A stretch of 64,000 bases of DNA from Paenibacillus artemisiicola (GTDB lineage: Bacteria > Bacillota > Bacilli > Paenibacillales > Paenibacillaceae). This document shows positions 17,970 to 26,918 of this stretch, one piece after another (the first letter of the stretch is position 1; the number at the start of each line of letters is the position of its first letter). The stretch is from positions 310,001-374,000 of the forward strand of contig NZ_JAGGDJ010000001.1 of assembly GCF_017652985.1 (NCBI RefSeq), written 5' to 3'. The notes beneath the pieces are model-generated. The model was given only the letters and a program-made list of their open reading frames with translations. It was not told where the DNA came from and ran no database searches. The position numbers and the translations under genes were made by a program.

Positions 17970-18063
17970 CGTCCGCGCGCGGCGCCGGTGCGAGGGCGTT
18001 TTGCACGAGGCCACCCGCGCACCGGGCTGTCCGGCGAGACGGCTCGGCAAGAGCGCGCGCCGG

Positions 18064-18140
18064 CGTAACTCGCAGACGTAACTCGCAGACGTAACTCGTA
18101 TACGTAACTCGTAGAGTAACTCGTAGACGTAACTCGCGGA
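18064..18140. repeat. 13-bp tandem repeat, six copies
   Basis: The unit CGTAACTCGCAGA is repeated six times with small changes (one copy 12 bp long) downstream of the PhyH stop. This is the main content of the 17970-18321 gap apart from the terminator at 18193. Confidence 0.92.
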
Positions 18141-18192
18141 CGTTATGCACGTACCGTGAAGCGCTGGATCGTTCCAAGCAACCGGTGAAATA

Positions 18193-18229
18193 GCCGATCG
18201 AGCCCGCCAAGGGCCGATCGGCTTTTTTT
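18193..18229 (+). terminator. Rho-independent terminator
   Basis: GCCGATCG-a-GCCC pairs with GGGC-CGATCGGC (one bulge, 5-nt loop), followed by T7 at 18223-18229. It ends the 17136 transcript upstream of the SLH glycosidase. Confidence 0.9.
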
Positions 18230-18321
18230 CATGAGCAAACCTTAACCTTGCAAGCGACCGAAACATTCCGGCGGCCGCGAACGTTATGAACTGGAACGGT
18301 TATCCAGCGAAAGGAGACGGC

Positions 18322-21123
18322 ATGAACAAGAACATTAGCTTTGCAACGGCGGCGCTGCTCGCGCTCGCCGCGCTGTCCGGAACTGTTTCCCGCGCGGAGG
18401 CGGCCGCGTTCAAAGACGTCCCCGCCGCAAGTCCGTACTACGCGTACATCGACGAACTGGTGGCGCTCGGCGTCGTCGACGGCATCGCGCCCGGCCAATT
18501 CGGCCCCGAAAGCACCCTGACCCGGGGGCAATTCGCCAAGCTGGCCGCGGAAGCGTTCCGGCTCCAGGATCCCGGCGGCTCGCTGCCGTTCAAGGATCTC
18601 GGCGGCCACTGGGCCGCTCCTTACGTCCGGGCCGCGTACAAGGCGGGCATCGTGAACGGCACGTCCGCCTCGGCGTTCTCGCCGAACGCGCCGGTGAAGC
18701 GCGAAGAAGCCGCCGCGATGGTATGGCGTCACGCCAAGAAGCTCGGCCTCAAACTGCCCGCCGCGCCGGCCATGGGCGACAAGCCGGACGCCTGGGCGGC
18801 GGAGGGCGTCGGCGCCGCGATCGCCCACGGCTGGCACGGCGTGGACGCCGCGCAGAACGGCGGCGCCTGGACGTACCGCCCGCAGGCGGCCATGAACCGC
18901 CAGGAGGCGGCCGCGCTGATCGACCTGTCGATGAAGGACATCCCCGGCAGCCTGGCGAAGGCCGGCCTGATCGATCCCCTCGACGATTGGAAGCAGCTGA
19001 ACGACCGTTCGAACGTCTACTTGGCCGGGAACAGCCCCGAATACTTCGGCGGCGACGGGAAGCGGGCGACGCGTTCGACGACCTCGCCGGGAAGCGTCGT
19101 GTACCATACCGGCTACGACATGACGTCCTTCCAGACGTCCAGCTACTACTTCACCGGCATCGCCCTGGCGAAGAACCGGTACTTCGCGTCGGCGGACGGC
19201 AAGACCTACAAGGAAGTCGCCGCCGCGTCCTATCCGGTCGGCGTCGCGTCGGGCAGCTGGCAGCAGTACGCCGAAGAATCGTTCGCGCTGCCGGCGAAGA
19301 CGCGCTACCTGAAAGTCGAGCTGCGCGGCACCGCCAAAGCCTGGTCGCCGCAGCTCGCCAAGGTGCTGATCAACCGCGCCACGGCGACGGTCGCGGCCAA
19401 GACGTCCCGCGGCGCCGACGGGCTGACGGTCGAGCTGTCCACGCGCTCGCAGGGCGCGCCGATCTATTACCGGTTGAACGGCGTCTCGCCGTATCGGCCG
19501 TATACCGGTCCGATCCGGCTGACGGACTACGCCGTGCTGGACGCGTACGCGGTCAAGGACGGCAAGGAGGCGAGTCCCGTCCGGACGTACAAGCTGAACG
19601 GCCGCGCCGACTTCACGGTCGACGCGTACGGCCAGGTGGCCGCGGCGAATTTCCCGGAGAAGGTGAAGAGCGACGCGGAGCTGAAGGCGGACGCGTCCGC
19701 GGACGCCGCGTACTACGGCGGCCTGCAAGCCCCGGCCGGCTTGGACGGCTACGGCGGGCTGGCCGGCAGCGCGGCCAAGTACGGCCTCAAGGGCACCGGC
19801 TATTTCGCGATCCGGCAGGCCGGCGGCCGCACGGTGATGACGACGCCGACCGGCGACGTCTTCTTCAGCCTCGGCATGAACGGCATCCATGCGGACGAGA
19901 CGTATACGAAGGTGGCGGGCCGCGAAGAGGCGTTCGAGTGGCTGCCGCTGTACGACGGCGCGTACAAGCCGGCGTTCGTGCCGTCCGACTCCGGCAGCTT
20001 CTCCTTCTACATGGCGAACAAGTACCGGAAAACGGGCAAATTTCCGACCGACGCGGCGTTCTACGCGGAGGCGGTCCAGCGGCTGCGCAAATGGGGCTTC
20101 AACAGCGCGGGCGGCTATTCGCCCGAGCAGTACGGCAAAGCGAACGTCTTCCCGTACGTGCGGATGCTCCCGCTCGACATGGATTGGGCCAAGCTCGACG
20201 GCATCTCGATCTTCGACATCTTCGCCCCCGGCGCCGAGACGAAGCTCGACCAGGCGTTCGCGAAGGCGGTCGCGCCGAACAAGAACGACCCGATGCTGAT
20301 CGGCTACTTCATGGGCAACGAGTACGATTTCCACAAATTTTACGACGTCGTGCCGAAGCTGAAGGGCTCGGCGGCGATCAAGGCCCGGCTCGTCAAGCTG
20401 CTGCAGGACAAGTACCAGAAGATCGGCGCGTTCAACGCGAGCTGGGGCACGGGCTTCAAGTCCTTCGCGGAGCTGAAGGACGCGGCGCTTCCGGTCTCGA
20501 CGTCGGCGTCCTGGAAGGACATGGACCAGTTCTTCCGGTTCTACCTCGACACGTTCTACGGCACGGTCTCGCGCGTCTACCGCAAGTACGATCCGCATCA
20601 TCTCCTGCTCGGGGACCGGTGGATCACGACGTCGTTTCACAACGCGAAGTACCGCGACGTGCTGGCGGAGGTGGAAGGGAAGTACTCGGACGCGATCAGC
20701 ATCAACTACTATTCGTACAAAATCGAGACCGATCTGCTGGACGACGTGCACGCGAAGTCCGGCGGCAAGCCGGTCCTGATCAGCGAATTCGGCTACGGTA
20801 CCGGGGAGCAGGGGCTGGCGCCGCTGCTGCCGAACGCGGCCGCGAACCAGTTCGAGCGGGGCATGCGCTACCGCAATTACGTGGAAGGCGTGGCGAGCCT
20901 CGGGTACGTCGTCGGCGCCCACTGGTTCAATTACGTCGATCAGGCCGCGACGGGCCGGTATTGGCAGGGGATCGGCGATTGGGCGGAGCATTACAACACC
21001 GGCATCCTGAACGTCGCCGACCGGCCGTACAAGCCGTTCCTGAGCGGCGTCATGCAGACGAACGACGAGATCTACAAGGTGTTGTTCGGAGAACGGGCGA
21101 AATTTTATTACGAGTTCAAGTAA
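18322..21123 (+). CDS. SLH-anchored surface protein with clan-A-like glycoside hydrolase domain
   Basis: Secreted cell-surface protein of 933 aa. AAAGGAG at 18310-18316 selects the ATG at 18322. After a signal peptide (cleaved near SRAEAAA, ~residue 30) come three SLH modules (~32-80, ~90-140, ~150-205) that would bind cell-wall polymer. Then a discoidin/CBM-like region, a small chitobiase-C-like beta domain, and a catalytic barrel from ~490. The barrel has two carboxylates in clan GH-A-like positions: Glu667 in FMGNEYDF and Glu822 in LISEFGYG. It resembles GH42/GH50-type enzymes, but the family assignment is uncertain. It is a single gene flanked by terminators and probably releases sugars for the nearby importers. 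Confidence 0.85.
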   Translation: MNKNISFATAALLALAALSGTVSRAEAAAFKDVPAASPYYAYIDELVALGVVDGIAPGQFGPESTLTRGQFAKLAAEAFRLQDPGGSLPFKDLGGHWAAPYVRAAYKAGIVNGTSASAFSPNAPVKREEAAAMVWRHAKKLGLKLPAAPAMGDKPDAWAAEGVGAAIAHGWHGVDAAQNGGAWTYRPQAAMNRQEAAALIDLSMKDIPGSLAKAGLIDPLDDWKQLNDRSNVYLAGNSPEYFGGDGKRATRSTTSPGSVVYHTGYDMTSFQTSSYYFTGIALAKNRYFASADGKTYKEVAAASYPVGVASGSWQQYAEESFALPAKTRYLKVELRGTAKAWSPQLAKVLINRATATVAAKTSRGADGLTVELSTRSQGAPIYYRLNGVSPYRPYTGPIRLTDYAVLDAYAVKDGKEASPVRTYKLNGRADFTVDAYGQVAAANFPEKVKSDAELKADASADAAYYGGLQAPAGLDGYGGLAGSAAKYGLKGTGYFAIRQAGGRTVMTTPTGDVFFSLGMNGIHADETYTKVAGREEAFEWLPLYDGAYKPAFVPSDSGSFSFYMANKYRKTGKFPTDAAFYAEAVQRLRKWGFNSAGGYSPEQYGKANVFPYVRMLPLDMDWAKLDGISIFDIFAPGAETKLDQAFAKAVAPNKNDPMLIGYFMGNEYDFHKFYDVVPKLKGSAAIKARLVKLLQDKYQKIGAFNASWGTGFKSFAELKDAALPVSTSASWKDMDQFFRFYLDTFYGTVSRVYRKYDPHHLLLGDRWITTSFHNAKYRDVLAEVEGKYSDAISINYYSYKIETDLLDDVHAKSGGKPVLISEFGYGTGEQGLAPLLPNAAANQFERGMRYRNYVEGVASLGYVVGAHWFNYVDQAATGRYWQGIGDWAEHYNTGILNVADRPYKPFLSGVMQTNDEIYKVLFGERAKFYYEFK

Positions 21124-21183
21124 CGATAGCGTTCGGCGGAACTCGCGTTCGGCCGACGCGAGCGCCCGTTCGAAGTGAATTCG

Positions 21184-21215
21184 GAGCCGCTTCCCGTCGG
21201 GAGGCGGTTCTTTTT
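21184..21215 (+). terminator. Rho-independent terminator after the SLH glycosidase
   Basis: GAGCCGCTTCCC (21184-21195), loop GTC, GGGAGGCGGTTC (21199-21210), then T5. Confidence 0.9.
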
Positions 21216-21242
21216 CGCCTGCCCAAGCCCGGAGACGGATAG

Positions 21243-21259
21243 TTCCGGCGCCGGCGGAA
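21243..21259. promoter_or_regulatory. Inverted repeat upstream of the tyrosine catabolic operon
   Basis: TTCCG-N7-CGGAA with an inner GGCGCC palindrome lies about 90 bp before hpd, next to an AT-rich stretch (ACATATTAGCATAAAA, 21260-21275) that may carry the -10. A possible operator; no regulator gene adjoins the operon. Confidence 0.3.
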
Positions 21260-21345
21260 TACATATTAGCATAAAAGCGCAATTCGACATCGTCCGCAGC
21301 AGCGAAGGCTTCAAGCAAGGCAAACGCGGAAAAGGGTGTGACGGC

Positions 21346-22455
21346 ATGAAGAAACGGCGGATCGAGCAGCACGCGCCGGATTTTTTTCCGGTGCGGGGAA
21401 TCGACTACATCGAGCTGTACGTCGGGAACGCGAAGCAGGCGGCCCATTATTGGAGCAAAGGGTTCGGCTTTACGCCCGTCGCCTACGCCGGCCTCGAAAC
21501 CGGCGAAACGGAAATCGCCTCGTACGTGCTGGAGCAGCAGCAGGCGCGGATCGTCGTGACCGGCGCGCTGTCGCCCGGCCATCCGGTCGCGGAGTTCGTC
21601 CGCAAGCACGGCGACGGCGCGAAGGACATCGCGATGCGGGTCGACGACGTGGAGAAGGCGTACCGGGAAGCGGTCGCGCGCGGCGGCATCCCGATCGAAG
21701 CGCCGCGGGAGCGGTCCGACGCGCACGGCAAGGTCGTCACGGCGGTCGTCGGCACGTACGGGGACACGGTTCATACGCTGATCGACCGAAGCGGGTACAA
21801 AGGCCCCTTCCTCCCGAACTACGTCCCGTGCGAGCTGGATATCCCGCATGCCCCCTCGGGTCTGATCGGCATCGATCACGTCGTCGGCAACGTGGAACGG
21901 ATGGAGGAATGGGTGCAGTATTACGAGCGGGTCATGGGCTTCAAGCAGATGATCCATTTCGACGATCAGGACATATCGACGGAATATTCCGCGCTCATGT
22001 CGAAGGTGATGTTCGGCGGCGGCCGCATCAAGTTCCCGATCAACGAACCGGCCGACGGGAAGCGCAAATCGCAAATCCAGGAATTCCTGGATTATTACCA
22101 CGGCGCCGGCGTGCAGCATATCGCCGTCCTGACCAACGACATCGTCGCCACGGTGTCCGCGCTCAAGCGCAGCGGCGTCGATTTCCTCGATACGCCGGAC
22201 AGCTACTACGAGATGCTGCCGGACCGGGTGGGCGCGATCGACGAGGACATCGCGAAGCTGCGGGAGCTGAACATTCTCGTCGACCGCGACGACGAAGGGT
22301 ACCTGCTGCAAATTTTCGCCAAACCGATCGTCGACCGGCCGACGCTGTTCCTCGAAATCATCCAGCGGAAAGGCGCGGTCGGCTTCGGGGAAGGCAACTT
22401 CAAGGCGCTGTTCGAATCGATCGAGCGGGAGCAGGCCCGCCGCGGCAACCTGTAG
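21346..22455 (+). CDS. hpd: 4-hydroxyphenylpyruvate dioxygenase
   Basis: Converts 4-hydroxyphenylpyruvate to homogentisate, the second step of tyrosine breakdown. Two glyoxalase-fold halves are visible. The C-terminal half carries the iron ligands His178 (GIDHVVGN), His258 (VQHIAV) and Glu337 (FLEIIQRKG). The conserved segment QIQEFLDYYHGAGVQH is intact. Length is 369 aa, normal for the family. The ATG at 21346 follows GGAAAAGGG; in-frame upstream codons lack a ribosome site. First gene of an operon with hmgA, a synthetase gene, fahA and a hydroxylase gene. No tyrosine aminotransferase gene is present in the window. Confidence 0.97.
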   Translation: MKKRRIEQHAPDFFPVRGIDYIELYVGNAKQAAHYWSKGFGFTPVAYAGLETGETEIASYVLEQQQARIVVTGALSPGHPVAEFVRKHGDGAKDIAMRVDDVEKAYREAVARGGIPIEAPRERSDAHGKVVTAVVGTYGDTVHTLIDRSGYKGPFLPNYVPCELDIPHAPSGLIGIDHVVGNVERMEEWVQYYERVMGFKQMIHFDDQDISTEYSALMSKVMFGGGRIKFPINEPADGKRKSQIQEFLDYYHGAGVQHIAVLTNDIVATVSALKRSGVDFLDTPDSYYEMLPDRVGAIDEDIAKLRELNILVDRDDEGYLLQIFAKPIVDRPTLFLEIIQRKGAVGFGEGNFKALFESIEREQARRGNL

Positions 22456-22542
22456 GCGGATTGGCGCGCCCGCCCGCAAACGATTATGGGCGCGGTCAGG
22501 CGGGCGCGGCGGCGAGACGAACGCGCGGGGGAGGGGATGGCA

Positions 22543-23715
22543 ATGCCGTTCTATCATCGGATGGGGAACGTGCCGCCGAAGCGGCACACGCAGTTTCGCC
22601 GGCCCGACGGCGCGCTGTACCGCGAGCAGGTCATGGGGACCAAGGGCTTCTCGGGCATCCAGTCGATTCTATATCATCACGACGCGCCGACGGAGATCGC
22701 GGAAGCGTCGCTGCTCGGCGAACGCGCGCCCCGCTACGAAGCGCCCGGCGCGCTGCGCCACCGGCACTTTCGCACCGCGGGCCTGGCCGCGGGCGGGGAC
22801 GCCGTCGAAGGCAGGCGGTACGTGCTCGGCAACGAAGACGTGCGGATCGCCGTCGCCTCGCCGACGGAAGCGATGGCGTATTATTACCGGAACGGCGACG
22901 GCGACGAGCTGCTGTTCGTCCGCGAAGGCGAAGGCGCGGTGGAGACGATGTTCGGCACGCTGCGCTACGGCCCGGGCGATTACATCGTGCTGCCGGTCGG
23001 GACGATCTATCGGGTCGTGCCGGACGAAGGCGCCGGGACGCGGCTGCTCGTCGTGGAAACGAACAGCTGGCTCGCGCCGCCGAAGCGCTACCGCAACGAC
23101 CGCGGGCAGCTGCTGGAGCACAGCCCGTACTGCGAGCGGGACATTCGCCCGCCGGGCAAATTGGAAACGTTTACGGACGAAGGCGAATTCGAGGTGCGCC
23201 TGAGGAAGGACGGGCGGCTGCACGCCCACGTCTACGCCCGCCATCCGCTGAACGTCGTCGGCTGGGACGGCTACTTGTACCCGTGGATTCTGAACATCGG
23301 CGACTTCGAGCCGATCACGGGCCGCGTCCATCAGCCGCCGCCGGTTCACCAGACGTTCGAGGGCGACGGGTTCGTCGTCTGCTCGTTCTGCCCGCGGCTG
23401 TACGACTACCATCCGCAGGCGATTCCCGCGCCGTACGCGCACAGCAACGTCGACAGCGACGAGGTGCTCTATTACGTCAGAGGCCATTTCGGCAGCCGCA
23501 AGGGGATCGAGGAAGGCTCGTTGACGCTGCACCCGGCGGGCATCCCGCACGGTCCGCATCCCGGCAAGGCGGAGGCCAGCATCGGCAAGAAGGAGACGAC
23601 CGAGCTCGCGGTCATGATCGACACCTTCCGGCCGCTGCGGGTCGCGGAGCAGGCGCAGGGCATCGAGGACGGGGGCTACGCCCGCAGCTGGCTGACGGCT
23701 CCGCCCAAGCCGTAA
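22543..23715 (+). CDS. hmgA: Homogentisate 1,2-dioxygenase
   Basis: Opens the homogentisate ring to maleylacetoacetate. It is a 390-aa cupin-type protein from the ATG at 22543, which lies 6 nt after GAGGGG; ATG 22537 is in frame but too close. Family motifs include QFRRPDGALYREQVMGTKGF near the N-terminus, the metal-site region AHSNVDSDEVLYYVRG, and HPAGIPHGPHPG with iron-ligand histidines. It is 87 bp downstream of hpd and probably cotranscribed. The maleylacetoacetate isomerase expected next is not in the window. Confidence 0.96.
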   Translation: MPFYHRMGNVPPKRHTQFRRPDGALYREQVMGTKGFSGIQSILYHHDAPTEIAEASLLGERAPRYEAPGALRHRHFRTAGLAAGGDAVEGRRYVLGNEDVRIAVASPTEAMAYYYRNGDGDELLFVREGEGAVETMFGTLRYGPGDYIVLPVGTIYRVVPDEGAGTRLLVVETNSWLAPPKRYRNDRGQLLEHSPYCERDIRPPGKLETFTDEGEFEVRLRKDGRLHAHVYARHPLNVVGWDGYLYPWILNIGDFEPITGRVHQPPPVHQTFEGDGFVVCSFCPRLYDYHPQAIPAPYAHSNVDSDEVLYYVRGHFGSRKGIEEGSLTLHPAGIPHGPHPGKAEASIGKKETTELAVMIDTFRPLRVAEQAQGIEDGGYARSWLTAPPKP

Positions 23716-23742
23716 GGTCCGATCGGAAAGGAGGCCGCACGC

Positions 23743-25737
23743 ATGGGGCAAACGCCCGTCTGGTTCCCGTCGCAAGCCGAGGCGGAACAAACGCGCCTCT
23801 ACCGGCTGATGCGGGGACTGGGCTTCGCCGATTACGACGAATTCCACAAACGGTCGGTCGGCGACGCCGCCTGGTTCTGGGATGCCGCCGTCCGGGACAT
23901 GGGCATCGTCTGGACGCGCGCGTACGTCCGGGTCGTCGAGCTTGCGGGCGGCATCGCGCGGCCGTCCTGGTTCCCCGGCGGCCGGCTCAATATCGCGCAT
24001 AGCGCGCTCGACCGCTGGCTCGCCGATCCCGCCGCGGCCGCCCGGCCCGCGCTGATCTGGGAAGGCGAGGACGGAGCAACCCGGCGCATGACCTACGCGG
24101 AGCTGTCGGAGCAAGCGGACTTGGCGGCCGCCGGCTTTCGCGGGCTCGGGATCGCGAAGGGGGACCGCGCGGCCGTCTACATGCCGATGCTCCCCGAAAC
24201 GGTCGTCGCCCTGCTCGCGCTCGCCAAGCTCGGCGCCGTCGCCGTGCCGATCTACTCCGGCTACCGCGCCGACGCCGCGGCGAAGCGCCTCGCCGGAGCC
24301 GGCTGCTCGCTGCTCGTCACGGCGGACGGCTTCTACCGCCGCGGCAAGGCCGTGCTCCTGAAACCGGAGGCGGACGCGGCGGCCGATGCCGCCGGCCGCG
24401 CGCTCCGCACGGTCGTGGTCCGCCGGCTGGGCGCCGCCGTAGCATGGCGGCCGAGTCGGGACGTGGACTGGGCGGAGCTGATGGGCGGCGCCGGCGGGAC
24501 GCCCCCCGAAGCCGTGCCGATGGATAGCGGCGATCCGCTCATGCTGCTGTACACGTCCGGGACGACCGGCGCGCCGAAGGGCATCGTCCATACGCATTGC
24601 GGCTTTCCGCTGAAAGCGGCGTTCGACGCCGGCTACGCCATGGACGTAAAGCCCGGCGACGCCATGCTGTGGATCACGGACATGGGCTGGATGATGGGGC
24701 CGTTCCTGCTCTACGGCACGCTGCTGAACGGCGCGGCGATGGCGCTCTACGAGGGGGCGCCGAGCCATCCCGGACCCGATCGGCTGTTCGGGCTGGCCGC
24801 CCGCCACGGCGTGACGCATCTCGGCCTTTCACCGACGCTCGTCCGGAGCCTCATGCCGCACGGCGACGCCTGCTTCCGCGGACACGACCTCTCCGCGCTG
24901 CGGGTCATCGGCTCCACGGGCGAGCCGTGGAATCCGGAGCCGTGGCTGTGGCTGTTCCGCGAGGCCGGCAAGGGACGGATTCCGATCGTCAATTACTCGG
25001 GCGGCACGGAAATTTCCGGCGGCATCCTCGGCAACGTGCTGCTGAAGCCGATCGCCCCCGCGGGCTTCAACGCGGCGCTGCCGGGCATGGACGCGGACGT
25101 GTTCTCGGAAACGGGCGCGCCCGTGCGCGGCGAAGTCGGCGAGCTGGTGCTCCGGCGGCCGTGGGTCGGCATGGCCGCCGGCTTCTGGGGCGAGCCGAGC
25201 CGGTACGAAGAGACGTACTGGTCCCGGTGGGCGGATATTTGGGTGCACGGCGACTGGGCGCGGCTGGACGCGGACGGCTTTTGGACGATTACGGGCCGCT
25301 CGGACGATACGCTGAACGTCGCGGGCAAGCGGCTCGGTCCCGCGGAGATGGAATCGGCGCTCGTCGCGCATCCGCGCGTCGCGGAAGCGGCCGTCGTCGG
25401 CGTGCCCGACGACGCGAAGGGAGAGGCCGCCGTCTGCTTCGTCGTGGCTGCCGGCGCGGCGCCGGACCCCGCCGAGGCGGCCCAGCTAGCGGCGGCGCTG
25501 GCGGCCTGGGTCGCGGACCGGCTCGGCAAGGCGTTCAAGCCGAAGGCGGTCCATCTCGTCGATGCGCTGCCGCGGACGCGCAACGCGAAGGTGATGCGGC
25601 GCGTCGTCCGTGCCGCTTATCTGGGGCTGGATCCGGGCGATCTGTCGGCGCTGGAAAATCCCGAGGCGGCGGACGCGATCCGCGGATTGGGCGGCGGGGG
25701 ACGCTCCGGCGCCGGGCAAGGGCCGGACGCGGGGTGA
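23743..25737 (+). CDS. AMP-forming acyl-CoA synthetase, probably for acetoacetate
   Basis: Activates a short acid to its CoA thioester via an acyl-adenylate. It has an N-terminal ACS/AACS-type extension (to ~90), the P-loop-like motif YTSGTTGAPKG near residue 270, the GWMMGP segment, the A8 hinge region GRSDDTLNVAGKRLGP, and the catalytic lysine in TRNAKVMRR. Length is 664 aa. Because fumarylacetoacetase releases acetoacetate and this gene sits between hmgA and fahA, acetoacetate is the most likely substrate. Acetate or propionate cannot be excluded. The ribosome site is GAAAGGAGG at 23726-23734. Confidence 0.9.
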   Translation: MGQTPVWFPSQAEAEQTRLYRLMRGLGFADYDEFHKRSVGDAAWFWDAAVRDMGIVWTRAYVRVVELAGGIARPSWFPGGRLNIAHSALDRWLADPAAAARPALIWEGEDGATRRMTYAELSEQADLAAAGFRGLGIAKGDRAAVYMPMLPETVVALLALAKLGAVAVPIYSGYRADAAAKRLAGAGCSLLVTADGFYRRGKAVLLKPEADAAADAAGRALRTVVVRRLGAAVAWRPSRDVDWAELMGGAGGTPPEAVPMDSGDPLMLLYTSGTTGAPKGIVHTHCGFPLKAAFDAGYAMDVKPGDAMLWITDMGWMMGPFLLYGTLLNGAAMALYEGAPSHPGPDRLFGLAARHGVTHLGLSPTLVRSLMPHGDACFRGHDLSALRVIGSTGEPWNPEPWLWLFREAGKGRIPIVNYSGGTEISGGILGNVLLKPIAPAGFNAALPGMDADVFSETGAPVRGEVGELVLRRPWVGMAAGFWGEPSRYEETYWSRWADIWVHGDWARLDADGFWTITGRSDDTLNVAGKRLGPAEMESALVAHPRVAEAAVVGVPDDAKGEAAVCFVVAAGAAPDPAEAAQLAAALAAWVADRLGKAFKPKAVHLVDALPRTRNAKVMRRVVRAAYLGLDPGDLSALENPEAADAIRGLGGGGRSGAGQGPDAG

Positions 25738-25954
25738 ATCGGGGCGAGGCGGGGCGAGGCGATGCGAGACAGCCGGCGGTAATCGTAAGGGTTGCCGCCG
25801 CCGGCCGAGAAGCAGCCTGCGGGGCTCGCGGGCGGTTGGCCGGAACGCTCCGGGAACCTGCTGCTTTCGCATCGTTCCCCCTTTCGCGCAAGACGGATGT
25901 CTTTGCACTCAACCGCGGACTCAAGGCGAGCCATACCGAAAGGAGCGCATGCAC

Positions 25955-26914
25955 ATGCGAACCGGTACGAAGGCGTTCATGGAATCGCTGATCGACTACG
26001 CGGGCTTGTACCCCCCGGCGGCGCTGCCGATGGAGGCGGCCATGCGGAACTATTGCCGCTACCAGCGCGACCGCGACGGCTGGATGCTCGGCGGCTTCGT
26101 CGTCCCCGTCGCGCGGCTCGGCGAGCTGCTGCCGTTCAAGCCGCTGTTCGCCGCGGATCGGCCGCTCCGGCTGACGGTCATCGCGGCGCGCAGCCGCAGC
26201 GCCGAGGACTGCCTGCCGCAGCTGCGGGAGAACCTGGCGCGGATCGCCGTCTTCCGGCGGCGGTACGCCGAAGCGGCCGCGGTCGCGGCGCTGGAGCTGC
26301 CGCTGCCTCCGCCGCCGTTCCCGCCCGGCTTGTTCCGGGCGCTCGAAGAGACGGCCGCCGGCGCCGGCTTGCGGCTGTTCTGCGAACCGGCGCAGCCGCT
26401 CGACGCGTGCTGGGAGGCCGCCATGCTCGAAGCGCTGGACGCCATGGCGGCCGCCGGCGGGAGCGCGCGCGGCGGGCCGGGCCTCGGCGCGAAGCTGCGG
26501 ACCGGCGGCGTGACGGCGGCCGCGATTCCTTCGCCGGGCCAGGTCGCGCTCGTCCTGGAAGCGTGCCGGGACCGGTCGCTTCCGCTGAAGTGCACCGCCG
26601 GGCTGCATCATCCCGTCCGCATGCACCGGGAAGAAGTAAATGCGCGAATGCACGGCTACCTGAACGTGTTCTTCGCGGGCACGCTCGCCTACGCCCGCCG
26701 GCTCGGCCGGCCGGACATCGAAGCGATTCTCGAGGACGAGGACCCGGCGAGCTTCGGCTTCGCGGACGTCGGGCTGCGCTGGCGGGACCGCATCGCGTCG
26801 GCTTCCGACATCCGGGCGTGCCGCGGACGCGGCCTCGTCGCCTTCGGCAGCTGCAGCTTCGACGAGCCGGTCGGCGAGCTGCGGGCGCTCGGACTACTGG
26901 AGCAGAGGAGCTGA
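25955..26914 (+). CDS. Unrecognised protein in the tyrosine catabolic operon
   Basis: 319-aa soluble protein with no signal peptide or membrane segment. I do not recognise a named family, although the opening (FMESLIDYAGLYPPAALPMEAAM) looks like a conserved motif rather than random sequence. The second half has alternating beta and alpha pattern (GLGAKLRTGG, KCTAGLHHPVR, GLVAFGSCSFDEPVGEL), suggesting a TIM-barrel-like alpha/beta fold. AAAGGAG at 25939-25945 serves ATG 25955 or ATG 25949. It ends 4 bp before fahA, so it is tightly coupled to tyrosine breakdown. It might supply the missing maleylacetoacetate isomerisation or another accessory step; that is speculation. Confidence 0.85.
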   Translation: MRTGTKAFMESLIDYAGLYPPAALPMEAAMRNYCRYQRDRDGWMLGGFVVPVARLGELLPFKPLFAADRPLRLTVIAARSRSAEDCLPQLRENLARIAVFRRRYAEAAAVAALELPLPPPPFPPGLFRALEETAAGAGLRLFCEPAQPLDACWEAAMLEALDAMAAAGGSARGGPGLGAKLRTGGVTAAAIPSPGQVALVLEACRDRSLPLKCTAGLHHPVRMHREEVNARMHGYLNVFFAGTLAYARRLGRPDIEAILEDEDPASFGFADVGLRWRDRIASASDIRACRGRGLVAFGSCSFDEPVGELRALGLLEQRS

Positions 26915-26918
26915 GCCG

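Noticed and set aside
18064..18140. CRISPR array
   Set aside because: The 13-bp units are contiguous with no spacers and no cas genes are near.
18229..22587. A very long open frame (about 1450 codons) on the minus strand
   Set aside because: It is antisense to the SLH glycosidase and hpd genes, its translation is Arg/His/Val-rich low-similarity sequence, and GC-rich codon usage explains the lack of stops.
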